Assembly: GCA_019356535.1 (NCBI GenBank)
Contig: CP037918.1
Span: 62,001 to 126,000 of the forward strand
Origin: Chromatiaceae bacterium
GTDB lineage: Bacteria > Pseudomonadota > Gammaproteobacteria > Chromatiales > Chromatiaceae
Length of the DNA: 64,000 nucleotides
Direction of reading: 5' to 3'
The notes beneath the pieces are model-generated. The model ran no database searches and had not been told where the DNA came from. It saw only the letters and a program-made list of their open reading frames with translations. The position numbers and the translations under genes were made by a program. Positions 1 through 11,196 of the stretch are shown here, piece by piece (positions within the stretch are counted from its first letter, which is position 1; each line of letters opens with the position of its first letter).

Positions 1-38
1 ACGGGCAGTAGGCCCGTCCTCGGGCCGAAGGGCCTGCC

Positions 39-2090
39 TCAGGCCGCAATGCCGGCATGCCGCAACAGTGCGTCGATCTTCGGCTCGCGCCCGCGGAAGG
101 CGCGGAACAGCTCGGCCGCGTCCCGTGAGCCGCCTGGCTCGAGGATGTTGCGCAGGAAGGCCTGCCCGGTCTCGCGGTCGAAGATCCCGCGCTCTTCGAA
201 CAGCGAGAAGGCGTCTGCCGACAACACCTCGGCCCATTTGTAGCTGTAGTAGCCTGCTGCATAGCCGCCGGCGAAGATATGGGTGAAGCTGTTGGCGAAG
301 CGATTCCATTCCGGTGGTCGCACCACCGCCACCTCGTCGCGTACCTGCTCGAGAATCTGCTCGATATTCGCTCCGCGCTCCGGGTCGTACTCCAGGTGGA
401 TGCGGAAGTCGAACAGCGAGAACTCGAGCTGGCGCACCATCATCATGGCCGACTGGAAGTGCTTGGCAGCGATCATCTTTTCGTAGAGTGCCTGCGGGAT
501 GGGTTCGCCGGTCTCGTAGTGACCAGAGATCAGGTCCAGGGCCTCGCGTTCCCAGCAGAAGTTCTCCATGAATTGCGAGGGCAGTTCCACGGCGTCCCAG
601 GCCACACCGTTGATGCCCGAGATCTCGGGATGATCCACGCGGGTGAGCATGTGGTGCAGGCCGTGACCGAACTCGTGGAACAGGGTCTCGACCTCGTCGT
701 GGGTGAGCAGTGCCGGCTTGCCGTCCACCGGGGGGGTGAAATTGCAGGTCATGTAGGCGACCGGGATCTGCGCGCGTTCGCGGGTGACCATGCGCGACTG
801 GCAGGTGTCCATCCAGGCGCCGCCGCGCTTGTTGGGGCGTGCATACAGGTCGAAATAGAACTGCCCGCGGACCGTGCCGTCGGCATCGCGGATCTCGTAG
901 AACTTGACGTCGGGATGCCAGGCATCCACGCCGTCCACCTCGTGGAAGCTCACCCCGTAGAGCCGGCCGACCACTTCGAACATGCCGGCGATCACCCGGT
1001 GCTCGGGGAAGTAGGGCTTGAGCTCCTCCTGGGTGATGGCGTAGCGCGCCTGGCGCAGCTTCTCACTGTAGTAGGGGATGTCCCAGGGCTGCAGATCGTC
1101 ACAGCCCTGTTCGGCGGCAAAGTCGCGCAATTCGGCCAGCTCGCGTTCGGCCTGCGGACGCGAGCGCGCGGCCAGGTCGCGCAGAAAGCCCATCACCTCG
1201 TCGGTGCTGCGTGCCATCTTGGTGGCCAGCGAGCGTTCGGCGTAGTTGGCGAAGCCCAGCAGTTGTGCCAGCTCGTGACGCAGCGCCAGGATCTCCTCCA
1301 TGAGGGCGCTGTTGTCGTGCGCCGGGTCGTGTGGACCGCGGTCGGAGGCGCGGGTGTTGTAGGCCTCGTAGAAGGTGCGCCGCAGGCTGCGGTCGTCGGC
1401 GTAGCTCATCACCGGATGGTAGGAGGGGAAGTCGAGGGTGAACACCCAGCCTTCCTTGCCGCGTTCGCGCGCGGTCTGTGCGGCCAGGGCGCGCGCTGAT
1501 TCGGGCAGACCGGCGAGCTGCGTCTCGTCGGTGATGTGCATCTCCCAGGCGTTGGTGCAGTCGAGCACGTTCTCGGCGAAGCGGCTGGTCAACTGCGACA
1601 GACGCTGGCTGATCTCGCGATAGCGCGCCTGCTGCTCGGGCGGCAGGTCGATGCCCGAGAGATGGAAATCGCGCAGCGCATTCTCCAGCACCTTGCGCTG
1701 TGCCGCATCCAGCGGCTGGTCCGACTCGGCCAGGCGCTTGTAGGCGCGGTACAGGCGCGGGTTCTGGCCCAGCTCGGTGCCGTATTGCGACAGTTTGGGC
1801 AGGCAGGTGTTGTAGGCGGCACGCAGCGCCTCGCTGTTCATCACCGAATTGAGATGCGAGACCGGCGACCAGGCGCGCTCCAGCTCATCCTCGATGATTT
1901 CCAGCGGCTCGATGAAGTGCTCCCAGGTCGGGGTCTCGCCCGCTTCGTCGATCAGGCGCTCGATCTCGCGGCGGTTGCGCGCGAGCAGGTTATCGATGGC
2001 CGGCTCGACGTGTTCCGGGCGTATCTGCGAGAAGGCCGGCAGGGTGTCGAAGCGGAGCAGCGGATTGGTGTCTCGGTTCTGGTTGTTCAT
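39..2090 (-). CDS. prlC: Oligopeptidase A (M3 family zinc metallopeptidase)
   Basis: This 683-residue protein is a cytosolic oligopeptidase that degrades short peptides, including cleaved signal peptides. The M3 zinc signature HEFGHGLHH is visible near residue 472, with the downstream glutamate region (SGINGVAWDAVELPSQFMEN) that supplies the third zinc ligand. Length matches the E. coli enzyme (about 680). The start MNNQNRDTN gives the full N-terminal helical region. It lies 153 bp downstream of the lemA-like gene on the same strand and may have its own promoter there. Family assignment is secure. The symbol rests on the close match to the gammaproteobacterial oligopeptidase A subfamily rather than Dcp. 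Confidence 0.95.
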   Translation of the reverse strand: MNNQNRDTNPLLRFDTLPAFSQIRPEHVEPAIDNLLARNRREIERLIDEAGETPTWEHFIEPLEIIEDELERAWSPVSHLNSVMNSEALRAAYNTCLPKLSQYGTELGQNPRLYRAYKRLAESDQPLDAAQRKVLENALRDFHLSGIDLPPEQQARYREISQRLSQLTSRFAENVLDCTNAWEMHITDETQLAGLPESARALAAQTARERGKEGWVFTLDFPSYHPVMSYADDRSLRRTFYEAYNTRASDRGPHDPAHDNSALMEEILALRHELAQLLGFANYAERSLATKMARSTDEVMGFLRDLAARSRPQAERELAELRDFAAEQGCDDLQPWDIPYYSEKLRQARYAITQEELKPYFPEHRVIAGMFEVVGRLYGVSFHEVDGVDAWHPDVKFYEIRDADGTVRGQFYFDLYARPNKRGGAWMDTCQSRMVTRERAQIPVAYMTCNFTPPVDGKPALLTHDEVETLFHEFGHGLHHMLTRVDHPEISGINGVAWDAVELPSQFMENFCWEREALDLISGHYETGEPIPQALYEKMIAAKHFQSAMMMVRQLEFSLFDFRIHLEYDPERGANIEQILEQVRDEVAVVRPPEWNRFANSFTHIFAGGYAAGYYSYKWAEVLSADAFSLFEERGIFDRETGQAFLRNILEPGGSRDAAELFRAFRGREPKIDALLRHAGIAA

Positions 2091-2243
2091 TGTCGCGAGT
2101 GCAGGCTAATGGGGACAGGGTCCAGACTTTAACCGCTTTCGAGCATGCACGGGGAGATTCAGCCTTCGCCCGCCACAGCATGCCAAGCCGGCCGCGAGGC
2201 GCGTCCCGAGGGGGGTAACTGCGCGATCTGCTCCTGCAAGGGC

Positions 2244-2840
2244 TCAGGCGTCGAACAGGGCCTTAGTGTCCACGCCAGTCTTCTCAGTATCGGCGAACGC
2301 GAGCCGCTGTGCCGGGCCGAAACCAAAAGCACGCGCGATCAGCAAGTCGGGGAACTGTTCGATGCCCACATTGTTGGCACTGACCGCTGCGTTGTAGAAG
2401 TCGCGTCGGTCGGCGATGCTGTCCGTCAGCGCGCTGATGTGTGTCTGCAGCGGCTGGAAGCTTGGGTCGGCCTTCAGCTCGGGACAGGCCTCGGCCAGGG
2501 CGAACAGCCGTTCCAGGCTCATGCGCAGCCGGCCCTCGGCCTCGCCCAGGGCGCCCATGTCGCCGCGCTCGCCTGCTTCGGCCACCGCGTTGCGTGCGTG
2601 CAGCACCGCCTCGAGGGCCTCGTGTTCGTGCCCCAGGCATGGCTTGCAGGTCTCGACCAGCCTGGGCAGCGCGTCGTGGCGCTGTTTGAGCAGCATGTCG
2701 ATATGGGTCCAGGCCTGGCTCACCGCGTGCGCGAGCAACGCCAGGTTGTTGTAGATGAGCGCGGCGTAGCCGACCAGTACACCGAGAATCACCAACGTCG
2801 AAGTGTCCACCTGTCCAGTATCCTCGCCTACACTCACCAT
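2244..2840 (-). CDS. LemA family protein
   Basis: The product, about 198 residues, has one N-terminal membrane helix (LVILGVLVGYAALIYNNLALL) followed by a helical domain with the LemA pattern: an early AWTHIDMLLKQRHDALPRLVE block and a late DSIADRRDFYNAAVSANN block. LemA proteins are membrane-anchored four-helix proteins of unclear function. The ATG at 2840 has no clear ribosome-binding site. A GTG at 2810 preceded by AGGA would give 188 residues, close to the usual family length, so the start is uncertain. It diverges from the gamma-carbonic-anhydrase gene across a gap of about 66 bp that must hold both promoters. Confidence 0.85.
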   Translation of the reverse strand: MVSVGEDTGQVDTSTLVILGVLVGYAALIYNNLALLAHAVSQAWTHIDMLLKQRHDALPRLVETCKPCLGHEHEALEAVLHARNAVAEAGERGDMGALGEAEGRLRMSLERLFALAEACPELKADPSFQPLQTHISALTDSIADRRDFYNAAVSANNVGIEQFPDLLIARAFGFGPAQRLAFADTEKTGVDTKALFDA

Positions 2841-2906
2841 CAACCCGAGCGAGCCGCACCGCACTGCGGTTCAATCGAGGCCTCAGTGTAACCCGGAGAT
2901 GCGTAC

Positions 2907-3437
2907 ATGGCAGACATCCGCCCGTTTGGAGACAAGCAGCCGAGCATTGCCGGAGATGCCTGGCTGGATGCGCGCAGTACCGTGATTGGTGATGTGGTGA
3001 TCGGCGCGCGCGCCAGCCTGTGGCCGGGGGTGGTGGTGCGTGGTGATGTCAACCGCATCCGCATTGGCGCCGAGACCAACATTCAGGACAACGCAGTGCT
3101 GCACAACAGCCACGACAGCGAGTACCTGCCGGGCGGTACCCCGCTGCTGATCGGCGAGCGCGTGACCGTGGGCCATGGCGCCATTCTGCACGGCTGTACC
3201 ATCGGTGATCTGTGCCTGATCGGCATGGGGGCCATCGTGCTCGACGGTGCCGTGATCGAAGAGGCGGTCATGCTCGGTGCCGGCAGCCTGGTGCCAGGCG
3301 ACCGGGTGCTGCGCTCGGGCTACCTCTACCTGGGCTCGCCGGTGCGCGAGGTGCGACCGCTCAGTGAGCGGGAACGCGAGTACCTGGCCTATTCCGCCAG
3401 CCACTATGTGCGCCTGGCCGCGGCTCACCGGGGCTGA
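2907..3437 (+). CDS. Gamma-class carbonic anhydrase-like hexapeptide-repeat protein (YrdA/CaiE family)
   Basis: The 176-residue protein folds by pattern as a left-handed beta helix: repeated hexapeptides run from STVIGDVVIGARASLWPGVVV to GAIVLDGAVIEEAVMLGAGSLV. Three histidines in the expected spacing (NSHDSE, VGHGAI, LHGCTIGD) match the zinc ligands between subunits of the trimeric gamma carbonic anhydrases. Start MADIRPFGD follows a GGAG about 10 bases upstream. Many YrdA-type proteins lack proven carbonic anhydrase activity, so the family is firm and the activity is inferred. It is often found near prlC in gammaproteobacteria. Confidence 0.9.
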   Translation: MADIRPFGDKQPSIAGDAWLDARSTVIGDVVIGARASLWPGVVVRGDVNRIRIGAETNIQDNAVLHNSHDSEYLPGGTPLLIGERVTVGHGAILHGCTIGDLCLIGMGAIVLDGAVIEEAVMLGAGSLVPGDRVLRSGYLYLGSPVREVRPLSEREREYLAYSASHYVRLAAAHRG

Positions 3438-3474
3438 ATGACATGATGGCCTTCCACGCACGGCGTGCACGGGT

Positions 3475-5586
3475 TCATGGGTTCTGCTCCTGCGGTGAGG
3501 CCTGCTCTTCGAGCAGGTGTCGGTAGCGTGCCTGTGCCGCCGCGCCGGCATCCAGGGCCAGCCAGCCGGCGATGCGCGTGGCCCGCTCGGCACGCGCCCG
3601 GTCACCCCGCCGCTGATGTGCCTGGGCCCGGATCATCCAGACATCGGCATGGCGGTTCAATTCCTGCATCCGCTGCCAGTCGTCTGGACGCAGTACCTGC
3701 AGCGCGGCATCCGGCCGTCCTGCCTCGAGCAACAGGCGTGCGATCGCGGGTTCGTAGCCGGCCAGATTGCGTGCCCGGGTCTGCAGTGTCCAGGGCAGGA
3801 GGGAGGCCAGTACCTCGTCGGCGGGGCGTCCCCGGCGTTGTCGCCACTGCGCCAGGCGCAGCCGGGGCCGCGCCTGTTCCGGATCCTGGGTGATGGCGAG
3901 CGCCAGGGCGGCCTCGATTTCACGGGTCTCGGCCGGACCGCCATGACGGATCAGCAGTTCGGCCAGGTGAGTCCAGGCCAGGGGGTTGCGCCGGTCGGCG
4001 GCGAGCAGGCCACGCAGGTGGTGGATCGCCTGCGGCAGTGCCGCGCGCGGTACCCGCAACAGCGGCCGAAAGGGGTCGAAACCCAGGTCGACCAGCCCGT
4101 ATCGCGCGGCCAGTGCGGCGCGCAGCCAGACCACCGAGTCGGCGTCGTAGGCCACCAGCCACCATTCGGGGTCGCCGGGGGGAATGGGTATGGCCCCCTG
4201 ATGACGCAGGATCACCGCATCCACCTGCCACTGATCCAGCAGGGTACGCAGCATGGCCGGTCGCTGGCGTGCCAGCTGGCCTTGCAGCATGAGTTCCTCG
4301 TCGAACACCGTGGGCGTGCGTCCGTCGATGTAGATGCGCAGCTGCCCGTGCGAGATCCAGCCGAGCCAGCCGCCCCAGCCATAGGCGTTCCAGACCCTGA
4401 GCGGCCCGTCCGCTTCGGCGACTGGGCGCAGTACCGACCAGGCCACGTGTGGGTAATGTCGGCTCATCACCGGGTAGTCGTCGGCCTGTACCGCTCGCCA
4501 GGTCCAGGGGGGAGGGAACAGCAGCACCAGTGGCAGCAACAGGCCCAGGCCGGCGATCCAGCCTTGCTGACCAAACCCTGGGTGTCGGGTGCCCAGTCGG
4601 GCCAGGCCCAGGCCGAGCAGTGTGCCCGCCGGGCGCAGGGTGAGCAGTGACAGTTCGAACAGGAAACGCTTGTTGCTGCCGGCGAGTACCAGGAACAGCC
4701 CGATCAGCAGGGCCTCACCGGGGGCCAGCAGGCCGCGCCGCAATACCAGGGCCAGGGCAGTGGCGATCAGGGTCAGGAACAGGAACGGTGGCATCGCCGA
4801 GGTGGGCAGCCATTCGCGGATGTACAGGGCCATGTAGTCGGCGGTGGCGTGGCCCTGCAACACCTGCAGCAGACCCAGTCCGTTGGGGGTGAGAAAGACC
4901 AGCCCGCCCAGCAGCAGGGCACCGGGCAGGCGGCGGGCCAGGGCGATACGGCCCGGCCAGTGCCAGCGCGGACCCAGCGGCCAGTGCACCGCCAGCGCGC
5001 AGGCCCCGACCACCACCGAGGCGTGCACATTGGCCCAGAACAGCACCAGCCCGGCGGCGCTGGCCAGCCAGCGCCGGGAGGGGGACTGACGCAGCAACCA
5101 GAGGCTTGCCGCCAGGCTCAGCCCCTCGAACAGGTGTGGGCGCAGGTGCATGGCGGGAAACAACTGCCAGGAGAACAAGGCCAGCGCCAGCCACCAGGCC
5201 AGGGGGGCGCCGCGACCGCCAATGGCGCGAAACAGCAGGGTGAAGATGCCCCACCAGGTCAGTCCCTTGAGGGCCAGCAGGCCCCAGCCGCCGCCGAGGC
5301 GCTCGACCAGCGCCAGCAGCACCTGGAACAGCCAGGAGAAATTGGCCCAGTGCGCCCCTGGCAGGCTGAAGGAACGCACCTCCTGGTCCAGGTAGCGGCC
5401 GTGTTCGAGCATCCAGCGGCCGGCATCCAGATGCCACCAGAGGTCGAGATTGCGTATCGGGGTGAGAAAGAGTGCGACCGGCAGCAGCGCCGCCAGGGCG
5501 GCCCAACGCCAGCAGCGATCCCTGGCCTCGTCCCTGCGTGCCGGCCGGGTCACGCCGCGTCCCGCATCAGCGGCGCAGGGCGTCAA
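3475..5586 (-). CDS. Polytopic membrane protein, GT-C-like, with C-terminal TPR-like helices
   Basis: I do not recognise a specific function. About ten hydrophobic segments fill residues 25-400, beginning after a basic N-terminus. The first loop carries [14 protein letters not shown], an acidic motif of the kind found in the first loop of GT-C polyprenyl-phosphate-sugar glycosyltransferases. A soluble region follows ([28 protein letters not shown]), and residues 500-690 form helix pairs resembling TPRs ([38 protein letters not shown]). The start overlaps the end of aroE by 20 bases, and an in-frame GTG at 5553 would remove the overlap. It is the last gene of the hemB-HPP-aroE operon, probably by position rather than by pathway. 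Confidence 0.6.
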   Translation of the reverse strand: MTPCAADAGRGVTRPARRDEARDRCWRWAALAALLPVALFLTPIRNLDLWWHLDAGRWMLEHGRYLDQEVRSFSLPGAHWANFSWLFQVLLALVERLGGGWGLLALKGLTWWGIFTLLFRAIGGRGAPLAWWLALALFSWQLFPAMHLRPHLFEGLSLAASLWLLRQSPSRRWLASAAGLVLFWANVHASVVVGACALAVHWPLGPRWHWPGRIALARRLPGALLLGGLVFLTPNGLGLLQVLQGHATADYMALYIREWLPTSAMPPFLFLTLIATALALVLRRGLLAPGEALLIGLFLVLAGSNKRFLFELSLLTLRPAGTLLGLGLARLGTRHPGFGQQGWIAGLGLLLPLVLLFPPPWTWRAVQADDYPVMSRHYPHVAWSVLRPVAEADGPLRVWNAYGWGGWLGWISHGQLRIYIDGRTPTVFDEELMLQGQLARQRPAMLRTLLDQWQVDAVILRHQGAIPIPPGDPEWWLVAYDADSVVWLRAALAARYGLVDLGFDPFRPLLRVPRAALPQAIHHLRGLLAADRRNPLAWTHLAELLIRHGGPAETREIEAALALAITQDPEQARPRLRLAQWRQRRGRPADEVLASLLPWTLQTRARNLAGYEPAIARLLLEAGRPDAALQVLRPDDWQRMQELNRHADVWMIRAQAHQRRGDRARAERATRIAGWLALDAGAAAQARYRHLLEEQASPQEQNP

Positions 5587-6376
5587 TCACCGGGCCGGTG
5601 TCGGGCATCACCCCGCGCCACAGCAAGAAGGATTCGGCCGCCTGTTCGACCAGCATGCCCAGACCGTCGAGCGCGCGGGCCGCGCCGTGCTCGTGTCCCC
5701 AGCGCACGAAGGCGGTGGGTTCGCGACCGTACATCATGTCGTAGGTCCAGCCGCCCTCGGCCAGGCAGTCGTCGGGGATGGCGGGCACCCCGCCGGCGAG
5801 TCCCGCGGCGGTGCCGTTGACGATCAGGTCGAAGCGTTGCCCGGCCAGCGCGTCCAGGCCACAGCCGGTCACGCGCGGGTCGTCGGCGAGAGCGGCCAGC
5901 TCATGTGCCTTGTGCGCGGTGCGGTTGGCAATCACCAGCGCGGCCGGTCCCTCTTCGAGCAGGGGGAAGAGCACGCCCCGCGAGGCCCCGCCCGCACCCA
6001 GCAACAGGATGCGGCTGCCGGCGAAGGCGAAGCGGTGGTTGCAGCCGAGATCGCGCACCAGCCCGGCGCCGTCGGTGTTGTCGCCGCGGATGCGCTCGCC
6101 CTCGAAGACCAGGGTGTTGACCGCGCCGGCACGCTGCGCCCGTTCCGTGCGCTCGTCGGCCAGCGCGAAGGCCTGTTCCTTGAAAGGCACGGTGACGTTC
6201 AGCCCGCGCCCGCCCTCGGCGATGAAGCGACGCACATCGCCGGCGAAGTCGTCCAGGCTGCCCAGGACCCGGCCGTATTCCATGTCCTGCCCGGTCTGGC
6301 GCGCAAACAGGGCGTGGATCTCGGGCGAGCGCGAGTGCTCGATGGGGTTGCCGATCACGGCGTAACGGTCGCTCAT
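5567..6376 (-). CDS. aroE: Shikimate dehydrogenase (NADP-dependent)
   Basis: The 269-residue enzyme reduces 3-dehydroshikimate to shikimate in the cytosolic chorismate pathway. Visible features are the substrate-site motif NPIEHSRSP at the N-terminus, the catalytic lysine in [10 protein letters not shown], the nucleotide-binding GAGGASRGV near residue 128, and the NADP-selecting NRT motif downstream. Length matches E. coli AroE. It starts 3 bases after the HPP-family stop, which indicates translational coupling. In many gammaproteobacteria aroE sits beside tsaC, whereas here it follows hemB and the HPP gene. Confidence 0.96.
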   Translation of the reverse strand: MSDRYAVIGNPIEHSRSPEIHALFARQTGQDMEYGRVLGSLDDFAGDVRRFIAEGGRGLNVTVPFKEQAFALADERTERAQRAGAVNTLVFEGERIRGDNTDGAGLVRDLGCNHRFAFAGSRILLLGAGGASRGVLFPLLEEGPAALVIANRTAHKAHELAALADDPRVTGCGLDALAGQRFDLIVNGTAAGLAGGVPAIPDDCLAEGGWTYDMMYGREPTAFVRWGHEHGAARALDGLGMLVEQAAESFLLWRGVMPDTGPVIDALRR

Positions 6377-6379
6377 GGT

Positions 6380-7982
<1,603 letters not shown>

Positions 7983-7996
7983 CTACCTGTCTTGCG

Positions 7997-8043
7997 TGAT
8001 GGCCCGATTCTATCGCCTGCCGGGGCCTTCTGCCGAGGGCGTG
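7997..8043. repeat. 47-bp imperfect direct repeat, copy A (hemB promoter side)
   Basis: This segment matches 9473-9519 at 38 of 47 positions with no gap, same orientation. The best-conserved core is CCCGATTCTATC, which on the minus strand contains TAGAAT (8007-8012), a likely -10 box for hemB. The two copies bound the RhuM-Fic cassette. Confidence 0.65.
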
Positions 8044-8109
8044 TCCTGCTCGGCGGGCACTGCCGTGCGCATGCCCTGGAATCCGTACGCCCTGCCATTT
8101 GCATCCGGG

Positions 8110-9090
8110 CTACACAGGGGCATGGCCATCCCCGGCCAGCAGGTTCATCACCAGCCGCACCATCAGATCCTTGGCCTTGGGATCGCTCTCGGCAATCAGC
8201 AGGGTCAGCGCTGTCAGGCCGTTCTCGTCCAGCGGCAAGCGCATCCCCTCCTGGCGCAGATAGAGCAGGAACAGGAAGGCGCCGGAACGCTTGTTGCCAT
8301 CCGAGAAGGGATGGTTCTTGATGACGAAATACAGCAGGTGTGCGGCGCGCTCCTCACGGGTCCTGTACAGCGGCTCACCGAACATGGTCTGCTCGATACT
8401 GCCCAGAATGGCCGCCAACCCCTCACCACGCTCCCGCGCGAACAGCTCGCTGGCCTCGCCCCGGCTGCGCAGCTCGTCGGCCAGGGCATCCAGCGCCCGA
8501 CGGGTCTCGTCATAGCCCAGTATGCCCTTGGCTGCCCGGGCGCCGGCCGGCACGGTCAACCGGTCTTCGTCGTAGTCCAGCAGCAGTCGCCAGGTCCTGG
8601 AATAACTCAGGATCAGGCCCACCGCCTCGCGCTCCAGATCCGTCACCAGATCCTGCCGGGTCAGGGTCTTGCCCAGCAACTCGACGACCTGGGTGAGCTC
8701 CTCCAGCCCCCGCTGAGCCAGCCGGTGTTCGTCGAGGGTGTAGCCCTGGGTCAGATGCTCGCGCAGCACGCGGGTGGCCCACTGGCGGAAGCGGGTGGCA
8801 CGGGTGGAATTGACCCGGTAGCCCACCGAGATGATGGCGTCCAGGTTGTAGTGCCTGAGCCGTCGCTTGACCTGCCGTTTGCCCTCCTGACGAACTACCG
8901 AGAATTCCTCGGTAGTTGCATTTTCTTCCAACTCATTGTCTTTAAATATATTTTTAAGATGAAGGCCAATGTTGTCGGTAGACGTCTCGAACAGATCCGC
9001 CATCTGGGCTTGAGTCGCCCACAGGGTCTCCCCCTCCAGCCGAACTTCTACCCCCTGGTTGTCGCCCTCGAAAATCACGATTTCACTCAT
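8110..9090 (-). CDS. RhuM-family protein with C-terminal Fic/Doc domain
   Basis: This 326-residue protein joins two domains. Residues 1-110 match the RhuM (virulence protein) family: a WATQAQMADLF helix-turn-helix-like start, RQEGKRQVKRRLRHYNLDAIISVGYRVNS and RFRQWATRVLREHL. Residues 150-326 are a Fic/Doc fold with the loop HPFSDGNKRSG near residue 257. That motif is the Doc-like form (HxFx-D-GNKR) without the second arginine of AMPylating Fic proteins, so a Doc-type kinase activity or no activity is possible. DNA at the N-terminus (8920-8960) is notably AT-rich compared with its surroundings, suggesting acquisition by transfer. Its start overlaps the stop of the upstream 128-residue gene by 4 bases. 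Confidence 0.88.
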   Translation of the reverse strand: MSEIVIFEGDNQGVEVRLEGETLWATQAQMADLFETSTDNIGLHLKNIFKDNELEENATTEEFSVVRQEGKRQVKRRLRHYNLDAIISVGYRVNSTRATRFRQWATRVLREHLTQGYTLDEHRLAQRGLEELTQVVELLGKTLTRQDLVTDLEREAVGLILSYSRTWRLLLDYDEDRLTVPAGARAAKGILGYDETRRALDALADELRSRGEASELFARERGEGLAAILGSIEQTMFGEPLYRTREERAAHLLYFVIKNHPFSDGNKRSGAFLFLLYLRQEGMRLPLDENGLTALTLLIAESDPKAKDLMVRLVMNLLAGDGHAPV

Positions 9091-9473
9091 GTCGAACCTC
9101 CTTGTTCAATGTCTGATCGGCGCTGAGGAACGGCCTGCAACGGCAGCTCGCTGCCGGCCGAGGATTCCACGATCCGTGCCTGCCGTTCCTTCAGTCCCAG
9201 GCGGTCGATCACACGGTCTTCGGACAGTTTCTCCAGCATCCGCTCAAGCCGCCACCTATCGCCGTACAGTCTCGCTGTATAGGTCTTTTGTACCATCTGG
9301 CCAATCTGTCGGTATCGATCGGGGGGCCTGTCGCAGCCATCGAGATCGCCATCGAAACCTTCCACCAGCGAAAGCATCGCCTCGTTGCGGGGTGTCTCGA
9401 TGAAGCGGATTGCCTGGGTGTCCTGATCCGACAGCCAGGTCTGCCCTGCCCGACGCGTGAAGTCGATGTACAT
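9087..9473 (-). CDS. Unknown protein, translationally coupled to RhuM-Fic
   Basis: I do not recognise this 128-residue protein. It starts MYIDFTRRAG and is charged and soluble, with no membrane segment. A basic, helix-rich middle (MVQKTYTARLYGDRWRLERMLEKL) could be a winged-helix or other DNA-binding segment, but that is a guess. Its stop overlaps the start of the RhuM-Fic gene by 4 bases, so the two are one unit. It could be a partner or antitoxin-like protein, or the remnant of a longer gene. The start codon touches the direct repeat at 9473, and the candidate -10 box at 9483-9488 leaves almost no leader. Confidence 0.55.
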   Translation of the reverse strand: MYIDFTRRAGQTWLSDQDTQAIRFIETPRNEAMLSLVEGFDGDLDGCDRPPDRYRQIGQMVQKTYTARLYGDRWRLERMLEKLSEDRVIDRLGLKERQARIVESSAGSELPLQAVPQRRSDIEQGGST

Positions 9474-9519
9474 GATGCCCCGATTCTATCCCCTGTCAGC
9501 GGCTTCTACCGAGCTCGTG
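9473..9519. repeat. 47-bp imperfect direct repeat, copy B (distal end of cassette)
   Basis: Partner of 7997-8043 (38 of 47 identical, ungapped). It contains the same minus-strand TAGAAT (9483-9488). Together the copies enclose about 1.43 kb containing only the 128-residue gene and rhuM-fic, as expected for either an inserted cassette or a duplicated promoter segment. Confidence 0.65.
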
Positions 9520-9692
9520 GCTGTTCGTTCTTGTCCCATCAGGTCTTGGGGGCGCCGCTGAAATCCCGCCTCGCACGGAGTGTCCGACAGCGTTGGCGGG
9601 ACAAGCGCACCACCGTTTCCTTGACCTGGATCGGAACCCGATCGAGTTCCTGCGGCTAGGCTCATCCTTCGGTACCCGAGGAAAATCCGACG

Positions 9693-10418
9693 ATGCACAG
9701 TTTTCTTCGCTCCATCGCCGACAGTCTGCGCGACCTGGCGCCGATTGCGTTGGTGATTGGCTTCTTCCAGCTGGCCGTGTTGCGCCAGCCGATACCCGAA
9801 CTGGGTGACATCCTGTTCGGCACCCTGCTGGTGGTGGTTGGCCTGACCCTGTTCGTGCGCGGTCTGGAGATGGGCCTGTTCCCCATCGGCGAGAGCATGG
9901 CGCATGCCTTTGCGCGCAAGGGCGGTGTCAACGGGTTGCTGGCGTTTGCCTTCTCTCTGGGCTTCGGCACCACGGTGGCCGAACCGGCGCTGATCGCGGT
10001 AGCAGCCGAGGCTGCCGAGGTGGCCGAACAGGCCGGCCTGATCGAGCCCGGCGAGGCGCACCGCCGCAGCTATGCCCTGGGCCTGCGCTACACCGTGGCC
10101 TTTTCGGTGGGCTTCGCCATTCTGCTCGGTGTGTTGCGCATCCTGCGTGGCTGGCCCATTCAGTACCTGATTCTCGGTGGTTACCTGGGGGTGGTGGTGA
10201 TGACGGTCTTCGCGCCGCCCGAGATCGTAGGCATCGCCTACGATTCCGGCGGGGTCACCACTTCGACCATCACGGTGCCGCTGGTGACCGCCCTGGGCGT
10301 GGGGCTGGCGCAGTCGATCCGTGGCCGCAACCCCCTGACTGATGGTTTCGGACTGATCGCCTTCGCCTCGCTCACCCCCATGATGTTCGTCATGGCCTAC
10401 GGCATGCTGGTGCATTGA
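9693..10418 (+). CDS. DUF1538 family membrane protein (first subunit)
   Basis: The 241-residue protein has six or seven hydrophobic segments and the family hallmarks: a central [15 protein letters not shown] motif (residue 90 region) and a later [21 protein letters not shown] motif. DUF1538 proteins are predicted transporters of unknown substrate. An AGGAAAA sequence lies about 10 bases upstream of the ATG. Its stop overlaps the start of the second DUF1538 gene by 4 bases, so the two probably form a heteromeric membrane unit. The function is not established for the family, and the operon context (PII-like and CBS proteins) suggests regulation by small-molecule signals. Confidence 0.88.
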   Translation: MHSFLRSIADSLRDLAPIALVIGFFQLAVLRQPIPELGDILFGTLLVVVGLTLFVRGLEMGLFPIGESMAHAFARKGGVNGLLAFAFSLGFGTTVAEPALIAVAAEAAEVAEQAGLIEPGEAHRRSYALGLRYTVAFSVGFAILLGVLRILRGWPIQYLILGGYLGVVVMTVFAPPEIVGIAYDSGGVTTSTITVPLVTALGVGLAQSIRGRNPLTDGFGLIAFASLTPMMFVMAYGMLVH

Positions 10419-11179
10419 TGATTGAAGCCCTCGCCCATACCCTGCTCGATACCCTCAAGGACGTGCTGCCCATCGCGGTGATCCTGTTCGGCTTCCAGTG
10501 GGCGGTGCTGCGCCGCCCGGTGCCACGCCTGCGCCAGGTGCTCACTGGTTTCGCCTACGTGCTGATCGGCCTGGTGTGCTTTCTCGAAGGCCTGGAACTC
10601 GCGCTGTTTCCGCTGGGCCGTCTGATGGCTGCGCAGCTTACCGATCCGGCCTTCCTGTTCGGGGATGTGCAGGCGCTTGCCGCGCATTGGAGCGCCTATG
10701 GCTGGGTCTATGTGTTTGCGCTGGCCATCGGTTTTGCCACCACCATCGCCGAGCCCTCGCTGCTGGCGGTGGCATTGAAGGCCAACGAGGTATCCGGCGG
10801 CGCCATCGGGGTCTGGGGCCTCCGCGTGGCAGTCGCCATCGGCGTGGCCGTCGGGCTGGGGCTGGGAACCTTCCGTATCGTCACCGGCACCCCGTTGCAC
10901 TGGTACATCATTGCAGGATACGTGGTAGTGATGGCGCAGACCCTGTTTGCGCCGCGCGCCATCGTCGCACTGGCCTACGACTCGGGCGGAGTGACTACCT
11001 CGACGGTGACCGTGCCGCTGGTCACCGCCCTGGGGCTGGGGCTGGCCAGCGCGGTGCCAGGGCGCAGCCCGGCACTCGACGGCTTTGGCCTGATCGCCTT
11101 CGCCAGCCTGTTTCCCATTATCTCGGTGATCGCCTATGCCCAGTTCGCGGACTGGCGCGCGCGCCGCCGTTCCACCTGA
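10415..11179 (+). CDS. DUF1538 family membrane protein (second subunit)
   Basis: This 254-residue paralogue of the preceding protein shares the same plan: [19 protein letters not shown] in the middle and [24 protein letters not shown] near residue 190, both beside predicted membrane helices. The repeated DSGGVTTST motif in both subunits suggests a pseudo-symmetric pore or carrier. It starts inside the stop of the first DUF1538 gene. The PII-like gene begins 17 bases downstream with a strong ribosome-binding site. The end of the protein (DWRARRRST) is basic and therefore probably cytoplasmic. Confidence 0.88.
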   Translation: MMIEALAHTLLDTLKDVLPIAVILFGFQWAVLRRPVPRLRQVLTGFAYVLIGLVCFLEGLELALFPLGRLMAAQLTDPAFLFGDVQALAAHWSAYGWVYVFALAIGFATTIAEPSLLAVALKANEVSGGAIGVWGLRVAVAIGVAVGLGLGTFRIVTGTPLHWYIIAGYVVVMAQTLFAPRAIVALAYDSGGVTTSTVTVPLVTALGLGLASAVPGRSPALDGFGLIAFASLFPIISVIAYAQFADWRARRRST

Positions 11180-11196
11180 ATTACGGAGGACAGCCG

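Noticed and set aside
1..17. Inverted repeat ACGGGC/GCCCGT after the prlC stop
   Set aside because: The stem is only 6 bp with no T-run and could be chance in GC-rich DNA. It also sits at the window edge.
279..1499. Long plus-strand open frame opposite prlC
   Set aside because: It is the mirror image of a conserved gene in GC-rich DNA. It has no family motif and no plausible ribosome-binding site.
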